A DNA stretch of 64,000 nt, from assembly GCF_016653315.1 (NCBI RefSeq), contig NZ_NHSH01000057.1:1-64000 (forward strand). Direction: 5' to 3'. This document shows positions 18,855-28,738 of this stretch, piece by piece. A model generated the notes under the pieces. That model had not been told where the DNA came from, did no database searches, and saw only the letters and a list, made by a program, of their open reading frames with translations. The stretch's first letter is position 1. The number at the start of each line of letters is the position of its first letter. A program made the position numbers and the translations under genes. The stretch is from Halochromatium roseum. Its GTDB lineage: Bacteria; Pseudomonadota; Gammaproteobacteria; Chromatiales; Chromatiaceae.

Positions 18855-21335
18855 GTGCGCCTGCAAGCGAAATTAGCCTTAGCGCTGGTGCCCTTGATTG
18901 CGCTGCCGCTGCTGGCCTCTGGCTGGCTGAGCTGGAACTATTCAGGCGCTGATCTGCAGCGCAAGGCCGAGCAAAGCCTCGATGCGGCGCTGCACCGCGT
19001 TGAGCAGGCGACCGAAGCGCTACTCGAGAATGCGAACGCGAGCCTTGATCTGCTCGCGATCGCCCCAGAGACCGAGCGCTACGCGCGCAGCAACAATCCG
19101 GAGGATCGCTACTCGCTGTTCCAATCGCCGCTGCTGAAGCTCTTTCAAGACTATCGGCGGACGTACCCCGAGTATCTAATGGTTCGCTTTCTGATGCCCG
19201 ATGGCCGCGAGGACGCACGCGCGGCGGGGGTGGTGAGCGGTGTGATCGGGGTCGACTCAGCGGTCGAAGCGGCCTTGTTGAGACAGCTTCCGATCCCAGA
19301 GTCGCAACTGCTCGACCTGGACAACGATAGCCTCATCTTCTATCGACCCGTTCGGCTTTCGCTCGGCTATAGCGATGCCACAGAGGGTGCTTATCGCTTG
19401 CGCGGATTCATCGCGCTGACGGTGTCGCTCGCGGGGCTCTACGCACAGGTCAACGAGCTGCGACCGAACCTCGGGTGGCTGTTCTTGGTGTCTCGCGACG
19501 GCCAGATGCTTTTTGGCGCTGGTGATGCGGCTGCGGCTGGTCATGCGGCGGCTACGGATGACGCGCTCCTAGCGCGGATCTTGGAGATCGCGACGAGCGC
19601 AGAGGCGCCGCAACTCGAGCCGCTCAAGATCGATTGGGAGGGTGGTCATCGGCTGCTGCAGGTGCGTCCCGTCGGGGCGGGTTTGACCGCCGTTGCGCTC
19701 TTGCCCGCTGATGCCTTACTGGAGCCACTGCAAGACCTGGCGTTGAAGATTGTGGCCATCACGCTGGCTTCAGGTCTGTTGTTGGCGCTGGTCCTGTACC
19801 TTTCGTTACGTCGGCTCGTGCTGACACCGCTCGCGCAGCTGCGCAAGGCGGCACAGGCGATTGGTGCCGGCAGCCTGACCCCAGCGATTGATGTGCGCTC
19901 CAATGACGAGATGGGCCTCCTCGCTGACGATGTGCGCGAGATGGGCCAGCGCCTGAGTACCTATCGCAAGCAGATCGAAGATTTGGCATTCAATGATCAG
20001 TTGACCGGTCTTCCCAATCGACACCTGATCCGCGAACTGCTGCAAACCCATCTGCAGCACTGTCAAGCCGCTGGCGAGCCGCTCGCCGTGCTCTTGTTCG
20101 ACCTCGATAACTTCAAGCAGATTAACGACAACCTTGGCCATGCGAGCGGCGACCGGCTGCTGCGGATCTTGGCCGAGCGGTTTAGAACCCAGCTCGATGT
20201 CGAGGCCTTGCGCGGCCGAGCGCAGCTGGCGCGGTTTGGCGGTGATCAACTGCTGCTCGTGATCGGCGGGCTGCTTGACAACGACGAGTCGGCGCGCCTG
20301 GCCGAGCGGATCTTGGCGGAAACGGCGAAGCCGTTCGACCTGGGCGTTGGCCATTACGTGGTCACCGCCAGCGTTGGTGTCGCCGAGTTTCCGCGCGATG
20401 CCAACAATGCCGAGGGCTTGATCCGTTGTGCTGACCTGGCGATGTACCGCGCCAAGGCGGATGGTCGTAATACCTATCGGTTCTTCTCGCCCGATCTCGA
20501 CAGCAAGGCTTCGGAACGGCTCCTGCTCGAACATCGCCTGCGGCTGGCTGTGGTCGAGCGCGCCTTTCAGGTCTACTACCAACCGCTGTTTACCATCGAA
20601 GGGATGCAGATCGCTGGATTCGAGGCCTTACTGCGCTGGACCGATCCTGAGCTCGGCGTGATCTCGCCAGCGCGCTTTATCCCGATTGCCGAGCATACCG
20701 GGCTGATCGAGGAGCTTGGCGACTGGGTCATGCGTGAGGTCTGCGCGCAGCTCGCGCGCTGGGCGGCGGTGGGGCTAAAGACGGTGCCCGTGGCGATCAA
20801 CATCTCGCCGCTGCAATTGCTGCGCGGTTCGTTGATCGAGCGCCTTCAAGGCTATCTGCAGCAGTTCCAGCTGGCGCCCAGCCAACTCCATATCGAGATC
20901 ACCGAGTCGGTGCTGATGGACATCAGCCCAATCAACAGCGCGCGTCTCGAGGCCTTGGCCGAACTCGGGATTGCGCTGCACATCGATGATTTTGGCACCG
21001 GCTACTCGTCGATCAACTATCTGCGCCGTTTCAAGATCGATTGCATCAAGATCGATCGAAGCTTCGTCGGCGACATGTGCACCTGCGATGAAGATCGCGC
21101 CCTGGTGGCGGCGATGATCGCGATGTCCAAGGCCCTGGGGATGCAAGTGGTCGCCGAGGGCATCGAGACCCAAGAACAGCGGGATCTGCTGCATGACCTT
21201 GGCTGCGATCTCGGTCAAGGTTATCTGTTCGCTCGCCCCTGTGGGGCTACCGAGGCCATGCGCTTCTTGGCTCGGCCTGCTGCAGTGGCTGTTGAACCCG
21301 TCATGCCTGCTGCAGCAGATGCGGAGGTGGATTGA
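18855..21335 (+). CDS. Membrane GGDEF-EAL cyclic-di-GMP protein, MbaA-like
   Basis: An 826-residue inner-membrane signalling protein. Order: transmembrane helix 1 (about 7-27), periplasmic sensor domain (~28-290), transmembrane helix 2 (~297-318), HAMP (~320-372), GGDEF (~376-545) and EAL (~555-810). The GGDEF active-site loop reads GGDQL at about 462-466, so cyclase activity is probably lost. The EAL domain keeps EAL at 589-591 and DDFGTGYSS near 711, so phosphodiesterase activity is likely. GTG start three bases after the upstream binding-protein gene. I infer that the binding protein docks on the periplasmic domain to control cyclic-di-GMP breakdown, as in NspS-MbaA. Confidence 0.88.
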   Translation: MRLQAKLALALVPLIALPLLASGWLSWNYSGADLQRKAEQSLDAALHRVEQATEALLENANASLDLLAIAPETERYARSNNPEDRYSLFQSPLLKLFQDYRRTYPEYLMVRFLMPDGREDARAAGVVSGVIGVDSAVEAALLRQLPIPESQLLDLDNDSLIFYRPVRLSLGYSDATEGAYRLRGFIALTVSLAGLYAQVNELRPNLGWLFLVSRDGQMLFGAGDAAAAGHAAATDDALLARILEIATSAEAPQLEPLKIDWEGGHRLLQVRPVGAGLTAVALLPADALLEPLQDLALKIVAITLASGLLLALVLYLSLRRLVLTPLAQLRKAAQAIGAGSLTPAIDVRSNDEMGLLADDVREMGQRLSTYRKQIEDLAFNDQLTGLPNRHLIRELLQTHLQHCQAAGEPLAVLLFDLDNFKQINDNLGHASGDRLLRILAERFRTQLDVEALRGRAQLARFGGDQLLLVIGGLLDNDESARLAERILAETAKPFDLGVGHYVVTASVGVAEFPRDANNAEGLIRCADLAMYRAKADGRNTYRFFSPDLDSKASERLLLEHRLRLAVVERAFQVYYQPLFTIEGMQIAGFEALLRWTDPELGVISPARFIPIAEHTGLIEELGDWVMREVCAQLARWAAVGLKTVPVAINISPLQLLRGSLIERLQGYLQQFQLAPSQLHIEITESVLMDISPINSARLEALAELGIALHIDDFGTGYSSINYLRRFKIDCIKIDRSFVGDMCTCDEDRALVAAMIAMSKALGMQVVAEGIETQEQRDLLHDLGCDLGQGYLFARPCGATEAMRFLARPAAVAVEPVMPAAADAEVD

Positions 21336-21349
21336 GGCCGATCGACAAA

Positions 21350-21440
21350 GTACAAATCGATGGTACAAATCGATGGTACAAATCGATGGTACAAATCGAT
21401 GGTACAAATCGATGGTACAAATCGATGGTACAAATCGATC
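21350..21440. repeat. Seven tandem 13-mers (GTACAAATCGATG)
   Basis: Seven head-to-tail copies, essentially perfect; the last ends ATC instead of ATG. The array begins 14 bp after the stop of the GGDEF-EAL gene. Each unit contains ATCGAT, and the 13-bp length means it could not encode a constant peptide repeat. Confidence 0.97.
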
Positions 21441-21472
21441 GTCGAGATCTAGGGCGACTGGAAACCTTCGAT

Positions 21473-21508
21473 CTCTCGGTCGTCCTCTCGGTCGTCCTCT
21501 CGGTCGTC
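21473..21508. repeat. Three tandem 12-mers (CTCTCGGTCGTC)
   Basis: Three perfect copies, 32 bp beyond the 13-mer array and in the same gene-free stretch between the GGDEF-EAL gene and the convergent DUF2189 gene. Confidence 0.95.
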
Positions 21509-21630
21509 GTTGGTCATGGTTTGGCGATCGGCGATGACCATGCTTGATCTGCCTCAAGGGTGGCAATGCCGATCGCACTGGACCGAGTTGTTGGGCGCCA
21601 TCCGTTGGCGCAAGCGGGGCGGGCTGTCGA

Positions 21631-22434
21631 TCAAGCGGCCTCGCCGACCAAGTCACGATAGGCATACCAGCTTGCGTAGCCGAGCAGCGGAAAGATCAGG
21701 ATCATGCCAACGAAGGCCGTTAGCGCACCGATGATCATCAGGCCGAGGATCAAGCCAGCCCAACGCAACATCGGTGCGGGGTTGAGGCTGACGGCGCGCC
21801 AGCTGGCTTGAACACCGGCGATCGGGCCGGCATCGCGATCGACGATCAAAGGCACTGCGACGACACTGGCTGCGAACACCGCCGCGCCTAGCAAGGCACT
21901 GCTGGCCAAGGTGAAGAGCATCATCAAGGGGTCCATGCCGCCGCCCAGCAGGGTGACATAGCCGCTGGAGGTTGGTGCCAGGGTGGTTACCTTGATGGCA
22001 AAGATCACCACCGATGCCAGCGTCCAAAAGGCGACGACGAACATCAGCAAGAGTCCGAACAAGGCCAGGCTGGAGCGCCGCTGGCCAAAGAGCGCCAGGC
22101 TGGCACGAATCCCGATCCGCTCGCCGGCCAGATGTTGACGCGCGGCGACATAGAGCCCCGCGGCCAGGAATGGCCCCAGAAGCAAGAGCACGATCAGAAA
22201 TTTCAACGTCAAGCCTGGCATTGCGCGGCTCATGGTCAGCGCCGCGAAGCCAGCGAGCGCGCAGAGCGAGCCGTAGAACAGACTGATCAAGGGTGTTTTC
22301 GTCAGGGTACCCCAACCTTGCGCGAGCCACCGCAGGGGCGCATTGACCGCCACCTGCCGGATCTCGAGTGTATCGCCTTGCACGGCGTCCCGATGAGCAT
22401 CGGTTGAGGACAAGGTCATCGATTCTGTATTCAT
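21631..22434 (-). CDS. DUF2189 integral membrane protein
   Basis: A 267-residue inner-membrane protein of the DUF2189 family, function unknown. After an N-terminal soluble stretch with IRQVAVNAPLRWLAQGW, about six hydrophobic helices follow, and the C-terminal segment GYASWYAYRDLV is typical of the family. The frame is open to 22491, but the ATG at 22434 has GGAG upstream and starts where a soluble tail would be expected. It is convergent with the GGDEF-EAL gene and divergent from fructokinase; no functional link is evident. Confidence 0.82.
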   Translation of the reverse strand: MNTESMTLSSTDAHRDAVQGDTLEIRQVAVNAPLRWLAQGWGTLTKTPLISLFYGSLCALAGFAALTMSRAMPGLTLKFLIVLLLLGPFLAAGLYVAARQHLAGERIGIRASLALFGQRRSSLALFGLLLMFVVAFWTLASVVIFAIKVTTLAPTSSGYVTLLGGGMDPLMMLFTLASSALLGAAVFAASVVAVPLIVDRDAGPIAGVQASWRAVSLNPAPMLRWAGLILGLMIIGALTAFVGMILIFPLLGYASWYAYRDLVGEAA

Positions 22435-22719
22435 TGAGAAAACTCCGGAGGGGTAGAGCGACGAGGGCGACACATCGGTGGTGCCCAGCATCGAGTCATT
22501 AACCCTTTAAAGGCGTTTGAATGTAGCTAAGTAAGAATATAAGACTTTTCTGATATACAAGCAAGCCTTCGATTGAGAATTGTTCAGTAGGAGAGGGTTA
22601 AGGATGCTGGTTGTAGGGTGATGTGTTGATTTGCTGAGACCCGCGGCTTGCGGGTGTGACCCGCACGCCCTTAGCATGATCAACCTTTTCGATCGCCACA
22701 GCTCGCGGAGTCCAGCACC

Positions 22720-23625
22720 ATGCCGTTCGATCATCAACAGCCGCCACTTGTCTTCGGCGAGGCCCTGTTTGACTGTTTTCCCGATGGCGCCGAGGTGCTG
22801 GGTGGCGCGCCCTTCAACGTCGCCTGGCATCTGGCCGCGTTCGGGCTGAATCCGGTGTTCTTGAGTCGTGTCGGTGAAGATGCCCTCGGCGAGCGGATTG
22901 ATGCGGCGATGCGCGAGCAGGGGATGACCACCCTGGGGGTGCAGCGTGATCCTGAGCATGCCACGGGTACCGTGCAGGTCTCGCTCGTCGGCGGTGAACC
23001 GAGCTACGAGATCGTTCCTGATCGCGCCTACGACCACATCGATGCGGCAGCGCTGCCGCCATTGCCGCAGCAGACGCTGCTGTATCACGGCAGTCTGGCA
23101 TTGCGGCACTCGGTGTCGGCAGATGCGCTGCGGATGTTGCGGGGGCGACTCAGCCCGTCGATCTTTCTGGACGTGAATCTGCGCGATCCCTGGTGGCGGA
23201 AAGAGCGGCTGCTTGAGCTGCTGGAGGGCGCGACCTGGGTCAAGCTCAACGCCGATGAGCTGGCGCTGCTGGCGCCTGAGGGCGACGCTATCGAGACCCG
23301 AGCACAGCGGTTGCGGGAGCGCTACGAGCTTGAGGCCGTATTTGCCACTCTCGGCGCCGCGGGCGCCTTTGCAGTGGATGTCGATGGGACTGTCAGCCGC
23401 GTGGCGCCAGCCGGCGCGATCGAGGTGGTCGATGCCGTAGGCGCGGGCGATGGCTTCGCCTCGGTGCTGATCTTAGGGCTGATCCGCAGCTGGCCGGTGC
23501 AGCAGACACTGGATCGTGCGCAGGCCTTTGCCTCGGCCATCGTCGGCCAGCGGGGGGCGACAGTGCGAGATCCCGGATTCTATGCACCCTTCCTCGACGA
23601 GTGGCGCTTGGGCGGGAGGGACTAG
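22720..23625 (+). CDS. Fructokinase (PfkB family)
   Basis: Phosphorylates fructose, here most likely the fructose released by sucrose synthase. The 301-residue ribokinase-fold protein starts [14 protein letters not shown] and has [15 protein letters not shown] near the N terminus and the PfkB signature [13 protein letters not shown] near residue 230, in which the aspartate of GAGD is the catalytic base. CGGAG precedes the ATG at 22720. It lies 4 bp upstream of sucrose synthase, so the two genes form a small operon, which supports fructose as the substrate. Confidence 0.88.
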   Translation: MPFDHQQPPLVFGEALFDCFPDGAEVLGGAPFNVAWHLAAFGLNPVFLSRVGEDALGERIDAAMREQGMTTLGVQRDPEHATGTVQVSLVGGEPSYEIVPDRAYDHIDAAALPPLPQQTLLYHGSLALRHSVSADALRMLRGRLSPSIFLDVNLRDPWWRKERLLELLEGATWVKLNADELALLAPEGDAIETRAQRLRERYELEAVFATLGAAGAFAVDVDGTVSRVAPAGAIEVVDAVGAGDGFASVLILGLIRSWPVQQTLDRAQAFASAIVGQRGATVRDPGFYAPFLDEWRLGGRD

Positions 23626-23629
23626 GGAG

Positions 23630-26038
23630 ATGCCGATGCAAGCAGAGGTCCCCAATGCCCGCATCCCTGCGCTCGCCGCCTTTCTCTCCGAGAATCGCAG
23701 CAAGGCGCACCGGGTGATGCATCACCTGATCGGGTTGCAGCGGCCGTTCTTGCTGCAGAGTGATCTGCAAGATGCGCTCGAACAGCTGTGTCGCGACGAT
23801 GACCAGATCGCGGACACCGCACTTGCGCGAGCACTGTTGCAGGCGCAGGAGGCGGCGATCAATGCCTCTTGGGTCTATCTGGCGCTGCGCCGCAGGGTCG
23901 CGAAGTGGGATTATCTACGCATCCATCTGGAGACCATGGATCTGAATGAGGTCACGGTCTCCGAGTTTTTGCGTTTCAAGGAGCATCTGGCCACTGGTGG
24001 CAACGATGATCCGTTCGGGCTAGAGATCGATCTGCGTCCGTTCTACCGCGAGCAGCAGAAGCTCACCGAGGAGGGCTCGATTGGCCGTGGTGTCGAGTTC
24101 CTCAATCGTCGCCTCTCCAGCCGCCTGTTCGATGAGCTAGGTAAAGGCGATCAGCGCCTGCTCGGCTTTTTGCGCATGCACAGCTATCGTGGCCATCAGC
24201 TGATGCTGAACGATGCGATTAACAGCGTTGTCGAGCTGCGCAATGCCTTGCGCCAGGCGATGATCCCGCTGCGCCGTCGGCCGAGTCATGCGCCCTATGC
24301 TGAGCTCTCAGCAGACCTGCGGGGGTTCGGCTTCGAGGCCGGTTGGGGCCATGATGCCGCGCGTATCCGCGAGACCATGGGCCTGTTGCTCGACATCCTC
24401 GAGGCGCCCTCGCCGCAGTCGCTGGAGAGCTTTCTGAGCCGGGTGCCGATGATCTTTTCGATTGCGATCGTCTCGCCGCACGGTTGGTTCGGGCAGTCGA
24501 ACGTGCTCGGGCGGCCAGATACCGGTGGCCAGGTCGTCTATATCCTGGATCAGGTGCGCGCGCTTGAGCGCGAGATGCACCAGCGGCTGGCCGAGCAGGG
24601 GATCGATATCGAGCCACGCGTGGTGGTACTGACCCGGCTCATCCCCGAGTCTGAGGGCACCATGTGTAACGAGCGCCTCGAGCCGATTGCCGGGACTCGC
24701 AACGCGGTGATCCTGCGCGTACCATTCCGCAATGCTGCTGGTGAGGTGCTGCCGCACTGGGTCTCGCGCTTCCGCATCTGGCCCTATCTAGAGGCCTTTG
24801 CGCTGGATGCCGAGCGCGAACTCTTGGCCGAGCTGGGTGGCCGGCCGGATCTGATCATCGGCAACTATTCCGATGGCAATCTGGTCGCCTCGCTGCTCTC
24901 GCAGCGATTGGGCGTTAGCCAGTGCAATATTGCTCATGCGCTGGAGAAGACCAAATACCTGCTCTCGGACCTGTACTGGCGCGACAACGAGGAGCGGTAT
25001 CATTTTTCGGCCCAGTTCACCGCAGATCTCATCGCGATCAACAGCGCCGACTTCGTCATTACCAGCACCTATCAGGAGATCGCCGGCACCGACGACAGCG
25101 TCGGCCAGTACGAGAGCTACACCAGCTTCACCATGCCGGGGCTGTATCGGGTGGTCTCCGGCGTCGATGTCTATGATCCTAAGTTCAACATCGTCTCGCC
25201 GGGCGCGGATGAAGACATCTACTTTCCCTACACCGATGCTGAGCGGCGCTTGATCCATCTGCAGGATGAGATCGCGGAGCTCATCTATGGCGGTCCGCGT
25301 GAGGGTGAATCACGTGGTGTGCTAACCGAGCACGAGCGGCCGCTGCTATTCAGCATGGCACGCTTGGACCGGATCAAGAACATCACCGGCCTGGTCGACT
25401 GGTTTGGCAATAGCCCGGAGCTGCGCGAGCAGGCAAATCTGGTGTTGGTCGGCGGTCATGTCGATCCGGGCCGATCGGGTGATGACGAGGAGCGCGAGCA
25501 GATCGAGGCGATGCATTACCTGTTCGACCATCATGGGCTCGATGGGCAGGTGCGCTGGCTTGGGATTCATCTCGAGAAGCCGCTCGCCGGCGAGCTCTAT
25601 CGCAGCATCGCCGATCGCCGCGGCCTGTTTGTGCAGCCGGCGCTGTTCGAGGCCTTCGGACTGACGGTGATCGAGGCGATGAGCTGTGGCTTGCCGGTGT
25701 TCGCGACTCGCTATGGTGGGCCGCTCGAGATCATCGAGGATGGGGTGTCAGGTTTTCATATCGACCCGAACCACGGTGAAGCCTCGGCGACGCTGATCGC
25801 CGACTTCTTGCGCCGCTGCGCTGAGGACGGCGATCAGTGGTTGGCGTTGTCCGACGGTGCCCTAGCGCGCGTCGAGGAGCGTTACACCTGGCGCCGTTAT
25901 GCCGAGCGCATGATGACGCTGTCGCGGGTCTATGGCTTTTGGAAATATGTCAGCAACCTGGAGCGCACCGAGACGGCACGCTATCTGGAGATGTTCTACG
26001 GCTTGCAATATCGGCCGTTGGCGCGCTCAATCGCTTAG
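23630..26038 (+). CDS. Sucrose synthase
   Basis: A reversible GT4 enzyme converting sucrose plus a nucleoside diphosphate to NDP-glucose and fructose. The 802 residues match the family (about 800). An N-terminal regulatory region (~1-270) precedes the catalytic domain beginning [20 protein letters not shown] near 283. The C-terminal half has the E-x7-E region [15 protein letters not shown]. Its partner fructokinase is 4 bp upstream. ATGs at 23630 and 23636 are both possible; the latter is better spaced from GGGAG. The frame upstream to 23516 overlaps fructokinase and is not used. Together with the sucrose-phosphate synthase at 4.9-7.1 kb it allows both synthesis and recycling of sucrose. Confidence 0.93.
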   Translation: MPMQAEVPNARIPALAAFLSENRSKAHRVMHHLIGLQRPFLLQSDLQDALEQLCRDDDQIADTALARALLQAQEAAINASWVYLALRRRVAKWDYLRIHLETMDLNEVTVSEFLRFKEHLATGGNDDPFGLEIDLRPFYREQQKLTEEGSIGRGVEFLNRRLSSRLFDELGKGDQRLLGFLRMHSYRGHQLMLNDAINSVVELRNALRQAMIPLRRRPSHAPYAELSADLRGFGFEAGWGHDAARIRETMGLLLDILEAPSPQSLESFLSRVPMIFSIAIVSPHGWFGQSNVLGRPDTGGQVVYILDQVRALEREMHQRLAEQGIDIEPRVVVLTRLIPESEGTMCNERLEPIAGTRNAVILRVPFRNAAGEVLPHWVSRFRIWPYLEAFALDAERELLAELGGRPDLIIGNYSDGNLVASLLSQRLGVSQCNIAHALEKTKYLLSDLYWRDNEERYHFSAQFTADLIAINSADFVITSTYQEIAGTDDSVGQYESYTSFTMPGLYRVVSGVDVYDPKFNIVSPGADEDIYFPYTDAERRLIHLQDEIAELIYGGPREGESRGVLTEHERPLLFSMARLDRIKNITGLVDWFGNSPELREQANLVLVGGHVDPGRSGDDEEREQIEAMHYLFDHHGLDGQVRWLGIHLEKPLAGELYRSIADRRGLFVQPALFEAFGLTVIEAMSCGLPVFATRYGGPLEIIEDGVSGFHIDPNHGEASATLIADFLRRCAEDGDQWLALSDGALARVEERYTWRRYAERMMTLSRVYGFWKYVSNLERTETARYLEMFYGLQYRPLARSIA

Positions 26039-26078
26039 TGATCCTGCCCCAGCTATGCAAGCGTTGCTCAATCACTTC

Positions 26079-26110
26079 AGTAGCCGATCAGTAGCCGGTC
26101 AGTAGCCGGC
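26079..26110. repeat. Three imperfect copies of CAGTAGCCG
   Basis: Three copies of an 11-12-base unit CAGTAGCCG(G/A)TC between sucrose synthase and the Uma2-like gene. Confidence 0.6.
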
Positions 26111-26138
26111 TATGCTGGCCTGCATCCATAGGAGTCCC

Positions 26139-27068
26139 ATGATGTCGCCCCGCGCATTTGCCGAGCATCCGCGGCCCGCCGCCCCCCAAGAGGGCGATGC
26201 CGAAAGCCAACCGCTTATCGACCCGCCAGCAGGCACCCGCGTCAGCGAAGCCGACTACTGGACCCATTACTATGAACACGAAAACGGCTACGAATGGAAT
26301 AACGGCGTACTGGAGGTCAAGCCGGTGTCTGATGCCCTCACTACCTGGATCTACCAATGGTTGCTCGGGCTGTTTCGGCTCTACCTCGATACCCACCGCA
26401 ACGCCTACCTGACCTGCCTGGAATTCGGCTTTCGCCTCAGCCTGCCGAACAAGATCGCCATCCGCAAGCCCGACCTCGGCCTGGTGCTCGACAGCAATCC
26501 TCAGCCGCTCGCAGACCAGGACCGCTCCTACCAAGGTACCTTCGACCTCTGCGTCGAAGCCCTCTCCGACAGCAGCCCAGCCGAGATTCGGCGCGACACC
26601 GAGCAAAAGCACGACGAATATCAAGCTGCCGGCGTGCCCGAGTACTACATCATCCACCATGACCCGCGCTGGCAATTGTTCTATCGGCGCAACGCCTTCG
26701 GCCTCTACGAGCCCATCCCCCGCGAAGCCGGCCTCATCCGCTCAGCGATCCTGCCCGGCTTTCGCTTTCGGCTCGAGGATCTCAGCCGCCAGCCGAGCCC
26801 AGAGGCAATGCTCGAGGACCCAGTCTACGCGCCCTTCGTGCTGCCGAACTGGCAGCGGGATCGCCAGGCGCGTGTGCAGGCCGAGCAAGCGCACCAGCAG
26901 GCCGAGCAAGCGCGTCAGCAAGCCGAGCAGCGAGCCACGACGGCCGAACGGCTCGCCGAACAGCAACGTCGTGAGAAAGCTCATGAACGCGCGGAAAAAG
27001 AACGTGAACGCGCCGAAAAAGAGGCACTGCTCGTCGAGCTGGCCCGACTTCGTGGTCAGCTGAGATAA
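26139..27068 (+). CDS. Uma2-family (PD-(D/E)XK) nuclease-like protein
   Basis: A 309-residue protein of the Uma2/DUF820 family, which has a restriction-endonuclease fold and unknown cellular role. The core shows EWNNGVLEVKP, the aspartate of RKPDLGLVLD and the distal E...K region VEALSDSSP...DTEQKHDEYQAAGVPEYYIIH, which carries the nuclease-like residues. From about residue 245 the chain is a charged Gln/Ala/Arg/Glu coiled coil with heptad-like QAEQARQQ repeats. ATGs at 26139 and 26142 follow GGAG; 26142 is better spaced. Uma2 genes are abundant in cyanobacteria and purple sulfur bacteria and often lie alone, as here. Confidence 0.8.
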   Translation: MMSPRAFAEHPRPAAPQEGDAESQPLIDPPAGTRVSEADYWTHYYEHENGYEWNNGVLEVKPVSDALTTWIYQWLLGLFRLYLDTHRNAYLTCLEFGFRLSLPNKIAIRKPDLGLVLDSNPQPLADQDRSYQGTFDLCVEALSDSSPAEIRRDTEQKHDEYQAAGVPEYYIIHHDPRWQLFYRRNAFGLYEPIPREAGLIRSAILPGFRFRLEDLSRQPSPEAMLEDPVYAPFVLPNWQRDRQARVQAEQAHQQAEQARQQAEQRATTAERLAEQQRREKAHERAEKERERAEKEALLVELARLRGQLR

Positions 27069-27134
27069 CCGGCGCTCGAACCCGCCGAGCGTTGTCCCTG
27101 ATGATCGAGGATGATCTCTTTGTTGGAGGCATTG

Positions 27135-27677
27135 ATGAACGAAACCGATCTTAGTCTGTCGTGGCGCATGCTTTCCTGCCTGCGCCCGGCTGTCCCTGCC
27201 TGTCCACTAGCGCCCGCGCTTGCGGCCTGCTTGTTGGGTTTGATGGCGCCCGTGGCGGCATTGTGGGCCGCTGACGGCTTTGAGCCAGAGCGGCTGGATC
27301 TGATCTGTGTCGAGCAGCCGATGCGCGCGGTGAGCTTTGGTGCGCCAGGCGAGCTGAGCTACGACGAGCAGGCACCTAAGGAGTCTGGCCCGATTGATGT
27401 GCTGGTCACTAAGAGCAGGCCAGGTGAAGATTTCACCTATGACTTTGCCATCATCGAGAGCAGCGCTGCTTATCTTCAGAATGAGGAGGCGATCTGGATG
27501 ACCGGCAAGCAGATCGAGGCCCAGCAGGGGCGCTTCAAGATCAATCTTTCCAACCTGATGATGACCCTGACCGAGACCGATCCGGACGGCAGCGCACGCT
27601 TCCGCCGCTTTGAGTGCGAGCAGCGCAACACAGGCAACGACGGCACCGGTCAGGACGACTCGAACAAGAATCGCTGA
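27135..27677 (+). CDS. Hypothetical exported protein
   Basis: Not recognised. The 180 residues begin with about 20 residues of cytoplasmic tail, then a long hydrophobic segment (PALAACLLGLMAPVAALWAA) that looks like a signal peptide, and a soluble acidic domain of about 120 residues with two cysteines (LDLICVEQP and RRFECEQ). The tail is Asn/Asp/Gly rich. GGAGG lies seven bases before the ATG at 27135. It follows the Uma2-like gene by 66 bp; no partner suggests a function. Confidence 0.6.
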   Translation: MNETDLSLSWRMLSCLRPAVPACPLAPALAACLLGLMAPVAALWAADGFEPERLDLICVEQPMRAVSFGAPGELSYDEQAPKESGPIDVLVTKSRPGEDFTYDFAIIESSAAYLQNEEAIWMTGKQIEAQQGRFKINLSNLMMTLTETDPDGSARFRRFECEQRNTGNDGTGQDDSNKNR

Positions 27678-27705
27678 GATCGCTGAGACGAAGACAGCTG
27701 AGACA

Positions 27706-27748
27706 AAGATCGTCCAAACAAGATCGTCCAAACAAGATCGACCCAAAC
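27706..27748. repeat. Three tandem 14-mers (AAGATCGTCCAAAC)
   Basis: Two perfect copies and a third with one inserted base, just downstream of the hypothetical exported protein gene and before the convergent trmO. Confidence 0.85.
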
Positions 27749-27872
27749 AAGCCAGGCCGGGCTGATGGTGCCCGCGTTCCGGATCGAGACCTTCGGTCGT
27801 CATGTCGCCTTGTTGCTTGATCGCTTCGATGTCTGCGGCCTTGAGGGCCGGGGGCGTAGACACCGGCTCACA

Positions 27873-28622
27873 TCAACCCGAACTCGTCAGCGGGGTGATG
27901 CGAGTCACTCGCGCACAATCGCCTTCGAGTCGCCAGTGGATCTCCAGCGCGTAGAGCTGCAATATGAACTCACGCCGATCGGGGTAGCGATCCATGTAGC
28001 CGGGGCGTGGGTCTTGGGCGATGACCTGCTCGATCAGCTCACGCAGGCGGAGCCGGTCTTGGGGGTCCTGCTCGGCGATGGCGGCTACTGCATGAGTGCT
28101 GAAGTGGACGGCAAAGCGCGGTTCGGGCCGCGCCTGGGCGAAGCCGCCTCGAGCCTCTGGGATGGCATCAGCATAGGGTACATAAGGCTTGATATCGAGG
28201 ATTGGCGTGCTGTCGAGCAGATCGGCACCGGCGACTTTGAGCATCAGCCGCTGACCTTTTCGCTCAAGCCCGTGCTGGGCGACGGCTGAGATTCCAATCG
28301 GGTTCGGCCGATAAGGCGAGCGGCTGGCGAAGACGCCGACCTTGGTTTGGGCGCCGAGCCGTGGCGGACGCACCGTTGGGCTCCATTTGGCCTCAAGGCA
28401 ATCGGCGTGGAAGATGAATACCAGCCAAACGTGGGAAAAGCCCTCGAGCGCCTGGAAGGCCTCTTCGCGATCATAGGGCGGCAGCAGCTCAATCTGCGCC
28501 TCGGCAGCGGTGACCAGCCTCGGCTGCCGCGGGATGCCGAATTTATCGGTGTAGGCTGAGCGGCAGATGCCGATTGGCTCGAACTCGAAACGCATGCTGT
28601 TGAGTGCCTTATTGACGATCAT
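27873..28622 (-). CDS. trmO: tRNA (N6-threonylcarbamoyladenosine(37)-N6)-methyltransferase TrmO
   Basis: Methylates t6A37 of threonine tRNA using S-adenosylmethionine (formerly TsaA/YaeB). The N-terminal beta-barrel shows EPIGICRSAY, FGIPRQPRLV, FSHVWLVFIFH and the signature ASRSPYRPNPIGIS, followed by LDIKPYVPYADAI and a C-terminal YaeB domain with DPRPGYMDR. The ATG at 28622 adds nine residues relative to the E. coli start; an internal ATG at 28595 (MRFEFEPIGI) aligns with the family and may be the real start. Divergent from purL. Confidence 0.93.
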   Translation of the reverse strand: MIVNKALNSMRFEFEPIGICRSAYTDKFGIPRQPRLVTAAEAQIELLPPYDREEAFQALEGFSHVWLVFIFHADCLEAKWSPTVRPPRLGAQTKVGVFASRSPYRPNPIGISAVAQHGLERKGQRLMLKVAGADLLDSTPILDIKPYVPYADAIPEARGGFAQARPEPRFAVHFSTHAVAAIAEQDPQDRLRLRELIEQVIAQDPRPGYMDRYPDRREFILQLYALEIHWRLEGDCARVTRITPLTSSG

Positions 28623-28738
28623 GGAATCTGCGCTAGCCTAGCCCAGCTGATCCAGACTTGTCGCCCAGACTCATTGCTCTAGGCTCGCGTATCATCTAGC
28701 CGTTGATTCCCGCGATCCCTGTTTTGGAGCTCGTTCTG

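Noticed and set aside
21350-21508. Tandem arrays as a CRISPR
   Set aside because: Units are directly adjacent with no unique spacers, and no cas gene is near.
28703-28738. TTG start for PurL
   Set aside because: ATG at 28739 aligns with E. coli PurL and has a better ribosome site.
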